Positions 27,369-34,441 of a stretch of DNA of 36,401 nt are shown here, piece by piece (position 1 is the stretch's first letter; every line of letters begins with the position of its first letter). The position numbers and the translations under genes were made by a program. A model generated the notes under the pieces. That model made no database searches. It was not told the origin of the DNA and worked only from the letters and a program-made list of their open reading frames with translations. Source of the stretch: Mesorhizobium sp. (GTDB taxonomy: Bacteria; Pseudomonadota; Alphaproteobacteria; Rhizobiales; Rhizobiaceae); contig NZ_SUEG01000043.1 in the NCBI RefSeq assembly GCF_005063415.1, positions 2,471 through 38,871 of the forward strand, read 5' to 3'.

Positions 27369-28222
27369 AAACGCACCGTTCCGATCTGTTGCTTACAGCC
27401 ATTGCACCCGCAATATGGGGCAGCACCTATATCGTCACCACGCAGTTCTTGCCGAACTTTTCGCCGATGACGGTCGCAATGCTGCGAGCCTTGCCCGCCG
27501 GATTGCTGTTGCTCGCAATCGTTCGGCAACTGCCGACGGGCGTCTGGTGGCTGCGCAGTTTCGTGCTCGGAGCCCTCAACATCTCGATCTTCCTGAGCCT
27601 GTTGTTTGTCGCCGCCTACCGGCTTCCTGGCGGGGTCGCGGCGACGGTGCTGTCGGTCCAGCCGTTGATGGTGATTTTCCTTGCCGCTGCCCTGCTTGGC
27701 AGCCCTATCCGACCGTTAGCGATCGTCGCTGCCCTTGTCGGGATCGCCGGTGTTGCATTGCTTGTGCTGACCCCGAACGCGAGGCTCGATGCGGTCGGCG
27801 TTGCCGCCGGCCTCGCCGGGGCGGCCTCCATGGCCTTCGGAAGCGTATTGGCCCGTAAGTGGCAACCGCCTGGATCGCTGCTCACCTTCACGGCATGGCA
27901 ACTGACCGCCGGCGGTCTCCTTCTCGTTCCGGTGGCCCTGCTTTTCGAGCCCTCCATCCCAATCCCGACCGGGGCCAACCTGCTTGGACTGGCGTGGCTC
28001 GGGCTGATCGGTGCGGCGCTGACCTATGTCCTCTGGTTCCGGGGCATTGCGCGACTGGACTCTGCGGTGGTGTCGTCGCTGCTTTTCCTCAGCCCGGTGA
28101 CCGCCGTGCTGCTTGGATGGGTATTCCTGGACCAGACGCTGACCTTGCCTCAAATCGCCGGCGTCGTTTTCGTCATCGGCAGCATCTGGCTGGCTCAACG
28201 GCCTAGTCGCAACGAGTCCTGA
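27365..28222 (+). CDS. EamA/DMT-superfamily transporter
   Basis: A 285-residue inner-membrane carrier with ten hydrophobic segments in two EamA repeats. The first repeat starts LLLTAIAPAIWGSTYIVTTQFLP, and the proline-rich MLRALPAGLLLL and SVQPLMVIFLAAALLG are typical; the second repeat begins near residue 145 (GVAAGLAGAASMAFGSVLARKW). The ATG overlaps the nitroreductase stop in an ATGA junction. Members export amino acids, metabolites or toxic compounds; no substrate can be named. A longer open frame to the left is a shadow of the nitroreductase gene. Confidence 0.9.
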   Translation: MKTHRSDLLLTAIAPAIWGSTYIVTTQFLPNFSPMTVAMLRALPAGLLLLAIVRQLPTGVWWLRSFVLGALNISIFLSLLFVAAYRLPGGVAATVLSVQPLMVIFLAAALLGSPIRPLAIVAALVGIAGVALLVLTPNARLDAVGVAAGLAGAASMAFGSVLARKWQPPGSLLTFTAWQLTAGGLLLVPVALLFEPSIPIPTGANLLGLAWLGLIGAALTYVLWFRGIARLDSAVVSSLLFLSPVTAVLLGWVFLDQTLTLPQIAGVVFVIGSIWLAQRPSRNES

Positions 28223-28292
28223 GCCTGGGCGGGAGTGGGTCAGTTTGAAATTTCCCATATCGGGCTGACCTCCTATATGCTTACCGGAAAGC

Positions 28293-28505
28293 ATGGGAGC
28301 AGCCGTGAGCGATCACAATCAAGACGCATTGGAAGGTTGGACGTTTACCTCTGGCGAGGTCTCAGTTGGCGTGTACCGATTTAGCGGTCGCCATTATGAC
28401 GGACGCTCGGTTGAACGGCAGGGCCCGGACTATGAGGCTATAAAGGCCGACTGCATGAATGATGCCCGGACACTTGAGAAGCCAGCCTATGCCAACCGGA
28501 CCTAA
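28293..28505 (+). CDS. Small hypothetical protein
   Basis: A 70-residue soluble protein with a beta-rich middle (GWTFTSGEVSVGVYRFSGRHYDGRSVERQG) and a helical end (DYEAIKADCMNDARTL). I do not recognise a named family. The ATG at 28293 gives 70 residues; a GTG at 28305 with GGGAG upstream (VSDHNQDALEG) is a good alternative start. It opens an islet of small genes with less GC-biased codons. The next, broken gene begins inside its last codons. Confidence 0.55.
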   Translation: MGAAVSDHNQDALEGWTFTSGEVSVGVYRFSGRHYDGRSVERQGPDYEAIKADCMNDARTLEKPAYANRT

Positions 28506-28721
28506 AGGCCAGAAGCGCCCCGCCGACGTGATCGGCAACGCCGTGAAGTCATGCGCATTGCTACCGGTGAGGAAACTGACGACGTGATCGACGACGGCAA
28601 AAGCGCCGCCGCCAAAGAGCTTGGTTCGAAGGGTGGGAAGAAGCGCGCCGCCAACATGACACCGGAACGGCGCGCCGAGATCGCAAGGAAGGCGGCTACC
28701 TCTAGGTGGAAACCGGATTAA
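28489..28721 (+). pseudogene. Frameshifted small basic protein gene
   Basis: From the ATG at 28489 the frame reads MPTGPKGQKRPADVIGNAVK and then goes out of frame near 28549. From 28551 the next frame reads MRIATGEETDDVIDDGKSAAAKELGSKGG and on through KKRAANMTPERRAEIARKAA to the stop at 28721. Joined by one added base, the two halves form a continuous basic protein of about 77 residues like small rhizobial hypotheticals I recall (GQKRPADVIGNAV then MRIATGE). So a one-base deletion has probably broken it. A sequencing error, or real initiation at 28551, cannot be excluded. Its 3' end overlaps the convergent gene by about 20 bases. Confidence 0.6.
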
Positions 28722-28959
28722 CTTCTGCGGCGTTGACTACGAGCGCGTTGGGCGAAGTTTCGGCTGCCCTTATAAGGCCAATGCCTGTAACGGCCACAGC
28801 TGCCCCTGGGACTGTTTCATCAGGCGTAGGTCCCATGTTGGCTGCCCCCAAGCCAAAACTCATGACAATTTGCCATCTTCCTTCATGAAGCCCAGCCTGT
28901 TTCACCAACGCCTCGGCTACTTCCTTGTATTTGAAGTCGTACTGTTTGATTTCAGGCAT
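28702..28959 (-). CDS. Small hypothetical protein downstream of hicB-like gene
   Basis: An 85-residue soluble protein (MPEIKQYDFKYKEVAEALVKQAG, then HEGRWQIVMSFGLGAANMGP and a hydrophobic AAVAVTGIGLIRAAE strand). I recognise it only as a recurring rhizobial hypothetical type. I chose the ATG at 28959 because homologues seem to start at MPEIKQY and AAGAG lies upstream; the frame is open to 29013. Its start lies inside the last codons of the HicB-like gene (8-base overlap), so the two are probably co-translated. Confidence 0.6.
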   Translation of the reverse strand: MPEIKQYDFKYKEVAEALVKQAGLHEGRWQIVMSFGLGAANMGPTPDETVPGAAVAVTGIGLIRAAETSPNALVVNAAEVNPVST

Positions 28960-29512
28960 GGGACATAGCTCTTTTGTTGATATGGGTTCTGAGTACATCT
29001 GACCCAGAAGCAACTCTTTGACTGAGATAGTCTTGTTGAGGCGCCAGCGAAGGGGCCACGATCTGACTAATTTGCATTAGAAAGAGCGGAGCCAAGGCTG
29101 TTTGCATTGAATGCGCACTTAACACTACAGGCCGCGCACGAAGGCCGACCTGTTCGGCAAGACATGTAACGATAAATTGGTTCAGGCTGACCCCGTCGCG
29201 TTCCGCATACAATGCCGTCCGCTGATGAAGGCTCTTTGGCATGCGAAGCACAAGCTTTCCGCTATATCCTGCCGTTTCCATTGGTTCCGGGATTTCCTGA
29301 CCTTGAGCGACGGCGGCCCCAATCCAGTCGGCGGCTACCTCCTCTAAATTCTCCAAGGCTTCTGACGCTGTTTCGCCCATGGCGACACAGCCTGGAAACT
29401 CGACAATCTCGGCGGAGAAAGTTCCGTCTGAATCAGGAATCACCATCCGGGCGTAGGGTTTTCTAAGAATGTCCGTGACCATTGTTTCCACCGTCATTTT
29501 CTTCTGTGTCAT
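28952..29512 (-). CDS. HicB-family antitoxin-like protein with ribbon-helix-helix tail
   Basis: A 186-residue protein. Residues about 18-75 form the HicB fold (YARMVIPDSDGTFSAEIVEFPGCVAMGETASEALENLEEVAADWI). Residues about 85-125 form a ribbon-helix-helix DNA-binding segment (GKLVLRMPKSLHQRTALYAERDGVSLNQFIVTCLAEQVG). About 60 further residues follow, unusual for HicB. HicB normally neutralises the mRNA-cleaving toxin HicA encoded next to it; no HicA-like gene is visible on either side. AGGA precedes the ATG at 29512, which lies inside the preceding small ORF. Confidence 0.8.
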   Translation of the reverse strand: MTQKKMTVETMVTDILRKPYARMVIPDSDGTFSAEIVEFPGCVAMGETASEALENLEEVAADWIGAAVAQGQEIPEPMETAGYSGKLVLRMPKSLHQRTALYAERDGVSLNQFIVTCLAEQVGLRARPVVLSAHSMQTALAPLFLMQISQIVAPSLAPQQDYLSQRVASGSDVLRTHINKRAMSHA

Positions 29513-29666
29513 CTAATCCTTGCGCGTCGCGCCAGTCTTCCCAAGCCGCTGCGTCTGCCTCCAAGAGCCCAAGAACCACTTTCTTTACATGAGGGCTTAC
29601 CTCAGGGTCTCCGCCATGCCGACCGATTGGAAAGGGCCTGTGTGCCTGAAAGGCTGATAGCCACAT
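29463..29666 (-). CDS. Small ORF overlapping the start of the hicB-like gene; probably truncated
   Basis: 67 residues from the only ATG (MWLSAFQAHRPFPIGRHGG, then DPEVSPHVKKVVLGLLEADAAAWEDWRDAQGLDD). It ends 50 bases inside the HicB-like gene, so the two are coupled. The same frame stays open upstream to 29858 with no ATG, GTG or TTG, and the extra stretch looks protein-like (RRRKELAAARRSAQTG, then SDLEALAILAGRTKYKGGNH). The gene has therefore probably lost its start or been cut. It lacks the GSH motif of HicA toxins. I do not recognise the family. Confidence 0.5.
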   Translation of the reverse strand: MWLSAFQAHRPFPIGRHGGDPEVSPHVKKVVLGLLEADAAAWEDWRDAQGLDDTEENDGGNNGHGHS

Positions 29667-29827
29667 TACATGGTTACCGCCCTTGTATTTCGTTCTCCCA
29701 GCCAGAATGGCGAGAGCCTCAAGGTCGGAACCCGTTTGGGCAGACCTACGAGCGGCCGCCAGCTCTTTGCGCCGTCGCGCCCAAGCCCGGCAAGCGTGGT
29801 TCCTACGAAGAAACGGTAAGATCGTCC

Positions 29828-30058
29828 ATGGCAGATCGAGATCGTTGGATAATTCACATCAAAGAGCTTCGCGCTCGGCACGGCGTAAGCCTCCTCGAAG
29901 CGGAACGCATTGCCTTGTCAGATCCTCACTGGCGACGTTGGGTCGAACGCCAAATCAACACAGATGAGCGCTGTCGCAAATTCGCACGCACTCACATGGC
30001 AGCCAATCGTCAAGCCTCGCTAATCTACAAAGATGGCGGTGTACTGAAAGTGCGCTAG
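29828..30058 (+). CDS. Small hypothetical protein
   Basis: A 76-residue soluble protein: MADRDRWIIHIKELRARHGVSLLEAERIALSDPHWRRWVERQIN, then a charged tail ending GGVLKVR. The pattern HIKELRARHGVSLLEAERIAL recurs in small rhizobial hypotheticals that I recall, none with a known role. The frame is open to 29627, but the similarity begins at the ATG at 29828. Its 5' end overlaps, on the opposite strand, the open frame that extends the small ORF upstream of hicB. Confidence 0.6.
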   Translation: MADRDRWIIHIKELRARHGVSLLEAERIALSDPHWRRWVERQINTDERCRKFARTHMAANRQASLIYKDGGVLKVR

Positions 30059-30189
30059 CGTGCGAACTTCGACACACATGCGATTATGGGATTACAGTCT
30101 AGATTTCAAACCGAGACGCTACCGCCCAGGCTGCCGACTTGTGTCGGCGGATCGTTTGGCACTATTGTCAAGCGGCGGAGGATCCGCCG

Positions 30190-30678
30190 ATGCCACAACG
30201 GCCCTATGATGAGCGCCTGCTCCGTCAGGCGTTCGAAGTCGCGCGCAAGGCCCGCGATGCCGGCGAACATCCCTTTGGTTCGCTCCTCGCTGACAAAGAC
30301 GGCAATGTGTTGCGCGAGCAGCCCAACGCTTACAAAGCCGGCGGGGGCGACCGCACCGCTCATGCCGAAAGGCTGCTGGCCGCGTGGGCGGGGATGAATG
30401 TCAGTCTCGAAAAGCTGGCCTCCTGCACACTCTACACTTCGGCTGAACCTTGCGCGATGTGCTCCGGGACAATCTATTGGGCAGGCATCGGACGGGTCGT
30501 TTTTGGCCAGAGCGAACATGACCTCAAGGCGTCGACGGGCGCACACGTCGAGAACCCCACGCTCGACCTGCCCTGCAGGATCGTCTTCGAAGCCGGGCAG
30601 CGTCCGACTGAAGTCGTCGGCCCGCTGCTTGCCGATGAAGCGGCGCAACTCCAGGCCGAATTCTGGAAGCACAAGTAG
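30190..30678 (+). CDS. Nucleoside/cytidine deaminase-family protein
   Basis: A 162-residue zinc-dependent deaminase of the guanine deaminase/tRNA adenosine deaminase group. The zinc and proton-shuttle motif HAE is at 58-60 (RTAHAERLLAAW) and the second zinc motif PCAMC at 87-91 (YTSAEPCAMCSGTIYWAGIGRVVFG). I chose the ATG at 30190 because GGCGGAGG lies upstream; the frame reaches 30139. It does not look like TadA proper, which has a TAHAEI motif and sits with RNA genes, so a free-nucleobase or nucleoside substrate is more likely. No pathway partners are adjacent. Confidence 0.87.
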   Translation: MPQRPYDERLLRQAFEVARKARDAGEHPFGSLLADKDGNVLREQPNAYKAGGGDRTAHAERLLAAWAGMNVSLEKLASCTLYTSAEPCAMCSGTIYWAGIGRVVFGQSEHDLKASTGAHVENPTLDLPCRIVFEAGQRPTEVVGPLLADEAAQLQAEFWKHK

Positions 30679-30735
30679 GGTCAGGACTCATTGATTCAGA
30701 GGCAGAGGCGACTGCCGACGTGGACAACGACCTAA

Positions 30736-30834
30736 TGCAATTCCAGGAAAGGTGTGAAACGGTTTTCCGTCCGGAATTGCGTCAAAACAAAAAGATAGAT
30801 CGGTTTGGCGTTTCCGTAAAACGACGAACCATTC
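30736..30834. repeat. Dispersed palindromic repeat, copy B
   Basis: Starts GCAATTCC (30737-30744), closed by GGAATTGC (30773-30780), followed by AAAACAAAAAGATAG and GGCGTTTCCGTAAAACG. It matches copy A at 5301-5420 closely at both ends, with about 24 fewer bases in the middle. It lies between the convergent deaminase and MarR genes, the same setting as copy A. Confidence 0.85.
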
Positions 30835-30838
30835 TAAT

Positions 30839-31321
30839 TCAAAGTCCTGTCAGCAATTTCCTAAGCAGTGCGTTAAGAGTTTCCTGCTCCGCCGGCGTCA
30901 GCACGGAGATTAATTGCTCTTCTAGGGCCACCATTGGACCGATCAAATCGTCTATCGCGCGCTTGCCGCCAGTTGTCAGCGCAATTTGCTTGCCGCGCCG
31001 GTCGTTGGGATCGGGGCGTCGTTCAACCAGCCCGGCGCGCTCCAGCCGGTCGAGGCGGCTCGTCATGCCGCCCGAGGAGATCATTGCCGATTCGTAGAGC
31101 TGAGTAGGTGAGAGCATGTAGGGTTCACCGGCGCGCCTGAGCGGCGTTAGCACATCAAACTCACCTACATTCAGGCCTGCTTCTTTGAGCAACGGGTTCA
31201 TGTGATCGCGGATAACCCGCGCGGCGGCATCGAGCAGGCGACCTACCGTTTCAACAGGCAACAAGGGAAGATCGGGGCGCTCGCGAGCCCATTCCTTAGC
31301 TGCGGCCTCGGCGCGATCCAT
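30839..31321 (-). CDS. MarR-family regulator
   Basis: A 160-residue winged-helix repressor. DNA-binding part: LNVGEFDVLTPLRRAGEPYMLSPTQLYESAMISSGGMTSRLDRLERAGLVERRPDPNDRRGKQIALT, with the wing DPNDRRGK; helices at both ends form the dimer. I chose the ATG at 31321 because the longer frame to 31369 would run through the palindromic operator. It is divergent from the VOC gene and probably represses both. Confidence 0.9.
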   Translation of the reverse strand: MDRAEAAAKEWARERPDLPLLPVETVGRLLDAAARVIRDHMNPLLKEAGLNVGEFDVLTPLRRAGEPYMLSPTQLYESAMISSGGMTSRLDRLERAGLVERRPDPNDRRGKQIALTTGGKRAIDDLIGPMVALEEQLISVLTPAEQETLNALLRKLLTGL

Positions 31322-31341
31322 GTCAAGTATTCCCTTGCCAG

Positions 31342-31363
31342 TGTATCTTGCAATCAAGATACA
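31342..31363. promoter_or_regulatory. MarR operator candidate, 22-bp palindrome
   Basis: Arms TGTATCTTG (31342-31350) and CAAGATACA (31355-31363), perfect over 9 bp, with CAAT between. A half-site TTGCAGCAAGATA follows at 31380-31392, closer to the VOC start. The dyad type suits MarR dimers, and it lies in the 106-base divergent gap. Confidence 0.8.
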
Positions 31364-31427
31364 TTGCATCTACTAACATTGCAGCAAGATAATAGCGCAG
31401 CGCGCATCCCTGGAGAAAGCGAAATCG

Positions 31428-31832
31428 ATGCCCAAAATGATTTTCGTGAACCTGCCTGTCCGTGACCTGTCGGCGTCGACGGCGTTCTACGTGGCGCTAG
31501 GCGGCACTGTGAACCCACAGTTTTCGGGCGAGAAATCCACCTCGCTCATGTTCTCGGACACGATCGGGGTGATGCTGCTGACCCATGACCACTACCGCGA
31601 ATTCACTACACGCCCAATCGGCGACGCACGGCGCGACAGCCAGGCAATGATCGTCCTCACTGTCGATAACCGCGACGCCGTCGATTCAACACTAACCAGC
31701 GCGGTTGCGGCGGGCGGTCGCGCCGATCCCAACCCGGCACAGGATCTTGGCTTCATGTATAACCGCCACATCGAAGACCCAGATGGCTACGTTTGGGAAA
31801 TCGTCTGGATGAACCAGACGGCGAACGCCTGA
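31428..31832 (+). CDS. VOC-family (glyoxalase/bleomycin-resistance fold) protein
   Basis: A 134-residue VOC protein: MPKMIFVNLPVRDLSASTAFYVALGGTVNPQFS at the start, TIGVMLLTHDHYREF in the middle and YNRHIEDPDGYVWEIVWMN at the end, with the family HIEDPDGYVWE metal-side motif. These proteins bind metals or drugs, or act as dioxygenases or lyases. GGAGAAAGCG precedes the ATG. It is divergent from marR over the palindrome and probably MarR-controlled, perhaps for antibiotic or electrophile defence. Confidence 0.9.
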   Translation: MPKMIFVNLPVRDLSASTAFYVALGGTVNPQFSGEKSTSLMFSDTIGVMLLTHDHYREFTTRPIGDARRDSQAMIVLTVDNRDAVDSTLTSAVAAGGRADPNPAQDLGFMYNRHIEDPDGYVWEIVWMNQTANA

Positions 31833-31932
31833 ACGTAGGTTGTGGGCGCATCGGTCGTAGCGGGTGTGAGCCTGGAGTCATGACGAGCAATTCGGGGGCT
31901 GGCCCGGTGCCGGTCCGCGTCAGCTGCGCCCG

Positions 31933-32829
31933 TCAGCTCGTCTTGACATATTTCCGCCAGGTGTGTTCCGGCCGGAAGCCAAGCATGTCCCGCGCCTTGC
32001 GGTTGGAGAGCAGCGTCTCGTATTCGCCAAGTTCGCCCTTGACCGGCACATCGGGATAAAACCGCTTCAGGAGTTCGGCTGTCGGCAGGTCGGACGAGGT
32101 GTCGTCATTGGCGGCGTTGAACACCTGATAGCCGAGCCCGTCCTTCTCGATGGCGCGCAGCGTGATCTGGCCGAGGTCGCGCGCGTCGATATAGCTCCAG
32201 GCGATGCGCTTGCGGAAACCCGGATCGGCGAACCATTTCGGAAACAGCGAATATTCATGCGGCTCGATGACGTTGCCGATGCGCAGGGCGTAAATGTCGG
32301 TGCCATCGCGTTGTGCAAACGCCCGCGCGGTCTTCTCGTTGACGACCTTGGACAGCGCGTAGCTGTCCATCGGATCGACGTCGTACTCCTCGTCGAGCGG
32401 GAAATGCGTCGGATCGCGCGGTTCGTTGGCGAAGACCAGGCCGTAGGTCGTCTCGCTGGAGGCGATCACCACCTTGCGGATGCCGAGCTTCACCGCAGCC
32501 TCGATCACGTTGTAGGTGCCGAGCGCGTTGATGCGGAACACCTCGTTATCGGGCGTAATCATGATGCGCGGGATCGCCGCGAAATGCACCACGGCATCGA
32601 CCGGCTGCGTGCGCAGCGACGGGTCGAATTCATGCAGGCCCATATAGCTCGACAGCGCATTGAACACCTGCCCGCTGTCGGTGATGTCGGTGATCAGCGT
32701 GCGCACCTTGGGATTGTCGAGCGGCTTGGTGTCGATGTTGAGCACCTGGCAGCCCTGCTCGACGAGATACTGCACGACGTGGCGCCCGGCCTTGCCGCTA
32801 CCGCCGGTGAACATGATCCGCTTCGTCAT
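31933..32829 (-). CDS. NAD-dependent epimerase/dehydratase (extended SDR)
   Basis: A 298-residue extended short-chain dehydrogenase. The dinucleotide motif GGSGKAG is at 9-15, the catalytic serine region VIASSETTYG at 121-130, and YALSK supplies Tyr157 and Lys161. IDARDLGQITLRAIE near 220 is typical of the group that includes uronate dehydrogenases. I chose the ATG at 32829 because GGGAGAG lies upstream; the frame reaches 32904. It is divergent from a beta-hydroxyacid dehydrogenase over a FadR-type palindrome, so both probably serve one sugar-acid pathway. Substrate unknown. Confidence 0.87.
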   Translation of the reverse strand: MTKRIMFTGGSGKAGRHVVQYLVEQGCQVLNIDTKPLDNPKVRTLITDITDSGQVFNALSSYMGLHEFDPSLRTQPVDAVVHFAAIPRIMITPDNEVFRINALGTYNVIEAAVKLGIRKVVIASSETTYGLVFANEPRDPTHFPLDEEYDVDPMDSYALSKVVNEKTARAFAQRDGTDIYALRIGNVIEPHEYSLFPKWFADPGFRKRIAWSYIDARDLGQITLRAIEKDGLGYQVFNAANDDTSSDLPTAELLKRFYPDVPVKGELGEYETLLSNRKARDMLGFRPEHTWRKYVKTS

Positions 32830-32853
32830 TTTGCTCTCCCTGGAATTCATGTG

Positions 32854-32868
32854 TATTGTCAGACAATA
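32854..32868. promoter_or_regulatory. FadR-type operator candidate
   Basis: TATTGTC-A-GACAATA, perfect 7-bp arms. The core TTGTC-N-GACAA fits the GT/AC dyad bound by FadR-subfamily GntR regulators. It lies between the divergent SDR and hydroxyacid dehydrogenase genes, 25 bases before the SDR start. The regulator could be the FadR-like protein encoded at 24837-25610 or one outside the window. Confidence 0.65.
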
Positions 32869-32976
32869 TCGAACTCTGCAATCGCCTGCCATGGCATGCG
32901 GCAAAAACCCGCTTCAACAATTCGCCGGGCAAGCTGCAGCGCCGTCATCCATCATTGCAAAATAGGACGAAACGAC

Positions 32977-33915
32977 ATGAACACGACCGCCGCGAGCGAA
33001 AAGATCGGCTTCATCGGGCTTGGCCTGATGGGGCACGGCATAGCGAAGAACATCGTCGACAAGGGCTATCCGCTGACGTTTCTCGGCCGCAAGAACCGCA
33101 CGCCGGCGGAAGACCTGCTCGGCCGGGGCGCCAGGGAAGCGGCGACCTCGCGCGACGTCGCGGCGGCATCCGATATCGTCTTCATCTGCGTCACCGGCTC
33201 GCGCGAGGTCGAAGCCATCATCCGCGGCCCCGGCGGCCTCAAGGAAGGCCTGAAGCAGGGATCGGTTGTCGTCGACTGCTCGACCTCGGATCCTGTCTCG
33301 ACGGTGGCGCTGGCCGCCGAGCTCAAGGCGCTCGGCGTCGATTATGTCGATGCCCCGCTCAGCCGCACCCCGAAGGAGGCCTGGGAAGGCACGCTCGACG
33401 CCATGGTCGGCGCGCCCGATGCGGTCTTTGTCCGGCTGAAGCCGGTGCTCGAAACCTGGGCTGGGCGCATCGTCCATATCGGCGACACCGGTGACGGCCA
33501 CCGCATGAAGCTGCTCAACAACTTCATTTCGCTCGGCTACGCCGCGATCTATTCCGAAGCGCTGGCATTGGCGCAGAAGGTCGGCATCTCGCCGCCGCGC
33601 TTCGACAGCGTCATCCGCAACGGCCGCATGGACTGCGGCTTCTACCAGACCTTCATGCGCTGGACGCTGGAAGGCGACCGCGATGCGCACAAATTCACCA
33701 TCGCCAACGCCTTCAAGGACCTTACCTATCTCGAATCGATGGCGGGTGCTGCCGGCATCGCCAACCCGCTCGGCAACGCCACCAAGAACGCCTTCGCCGG
33801 CGCCTTCGCGGCCGGCCCCACCGACCAGTTTGTGCCGATGCTGGCCACGCATATCGGCAAGGTCAACGGCGTCGACCTCATGCCGACCAGGGATGGCAAA
33901 AAGCAGACGATCTGA
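32977..33915 (+). CDS. Beta-hydroxyacid dehydrogenase (3-hydroxyisobutyrate dehydrogenase family)
   Basis: A 312-residue NAD(P)-dependent dehydrogenase. The Rossmann motif GLGLMGHG is at 14-21, the substrate loop DAPLSRTPKEAWEGTLDAMVG at 125-145, and the catalytic lysine is Lys178 in GHRMKLLNNFISLG. The loop has Arg-Thr where hydroxyisobutyrate and tartronate semialdehyde enzymes have Gly-Gly, and Asn181 and Ser185 follow the lysine. AGGACG precedes the ATG. A long open frame upstream is a shadow of the SDR gene. Likely substrates are small hydroxyacids or aldehydes derived from sugar acids. Confidence 0.88.
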   Translation: MNTTAASEKIGFIGLGLMGHGIAKNIVDKGYPLTFLGRKNRTPAEDLLGRGAREAATSRDVAAASDIVFICVTGSREVEAIIRGPGGLKEGLKQGSVVVDCSTSDPVSTVALAAELKALGVDYVDAPLSRTPKEAWEGTLDAMVGAPDAVFVRLKPVLETWAGRIVHIGDTGDGHRMKLLNNFISLGYAAIYSEALALAQKVGISPPRFDSVIRNGRMDCGFYQTFMRWTLEGDRDAHKFTIANAFKDLTYLESMAGAAGIANPLGNATKNAFAGAFAAGPTDQFVPMLATHIGKVNGVDLMPTRDGKKQTI

Positions 33916-34091
33916 GAACGTTGGGATTAACGTCTGTCGCCAAACACCAACATTCGACTGCCGCAGGCTAGTTCGTTTGCACAGAGGATTTAGTTCTTCG
34001 ATTGAGCCCGAAAGGAACTGTAGACGTTCGCTGCCGGCCAGCTACAGCCGCCAATCTCCAACGCTGGCGATTAGCCGAATTGCCACCACGC
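33916..34091. other. Non-coding spacer after the hydroxyacid dehydrogenase gene
   Basis: First part of an 868-base stretch (33916-34783) without a convincing gene. No clear terminator or promoter is visible in this part. The rest of the stretch holds the inverted-repeat element and the terminator listed separately. Confidence 0.5.
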
Positions 34092-34441
34092 CTTCGTCAT
34101 CCCAGGGCGGAGCAGGAGCGAAGCGACGTCGCGGAGACCCTGGGATCCATGCCGTGACATCCGCCGAAGAATGCAGCGGCTCAGAGCGGCGCTTGCATCC
34201 GCCATTGCGCTCGTTGCCCTTCCACCATGACCGCGAGCCAGAAGCTGCTGAAGCGCTGGCTCCGCCATGGGAGACCGAATTGATCGAGACGACCGGTCCC
34301 AGAGTGCTTCGAGCTTTTTCGTAGGACTGGGGTGGCAGCGTTTGGTTCTGGTCCGCTGGAGCACTGCCGCAAGGTAACGGCACGGATCCCAGGGTCTGCG
34401 CCGCGTCGCTTCGCTCCTTGCTCCGCCCAGGGATGACGAAG
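34092..34441. repeat. 350-bp element bounded by long imperfect inverted repeats
   Basis: The left arm (34092-34154, starting CTTCGTCATCCCAGGGCGGA) and right arm (34378-34441, ending AGGGATGACGAAG) are reverse complements over about 63 bases with a few changes and a one-base shift. The 223 bases between hold no convincing gene. The arm sequence (GGCGGAGCAAGGAGCGAAGC type) is like a repeat common between genes in Mesorhizobium as I recall. Two repeat copies in opposite directions, or a non-autonomous mobile element, would both explain it. Confidence 0.8.

Noticed and set aside
28238..28270. GGTCAG/CTGACC inverted repeat after the EamA gene as a terminator
   Set aside because: A 21-base loop, only 6-bp arms and no T-run; too weak to call.
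29463..29666. Calling the ORF upstream of hicB a HicA toxin
   Set aside because: It lacks the GSHxxF-type motif and the short double-stranded-RNA-binding pattern of HicA, and it appears truncated.
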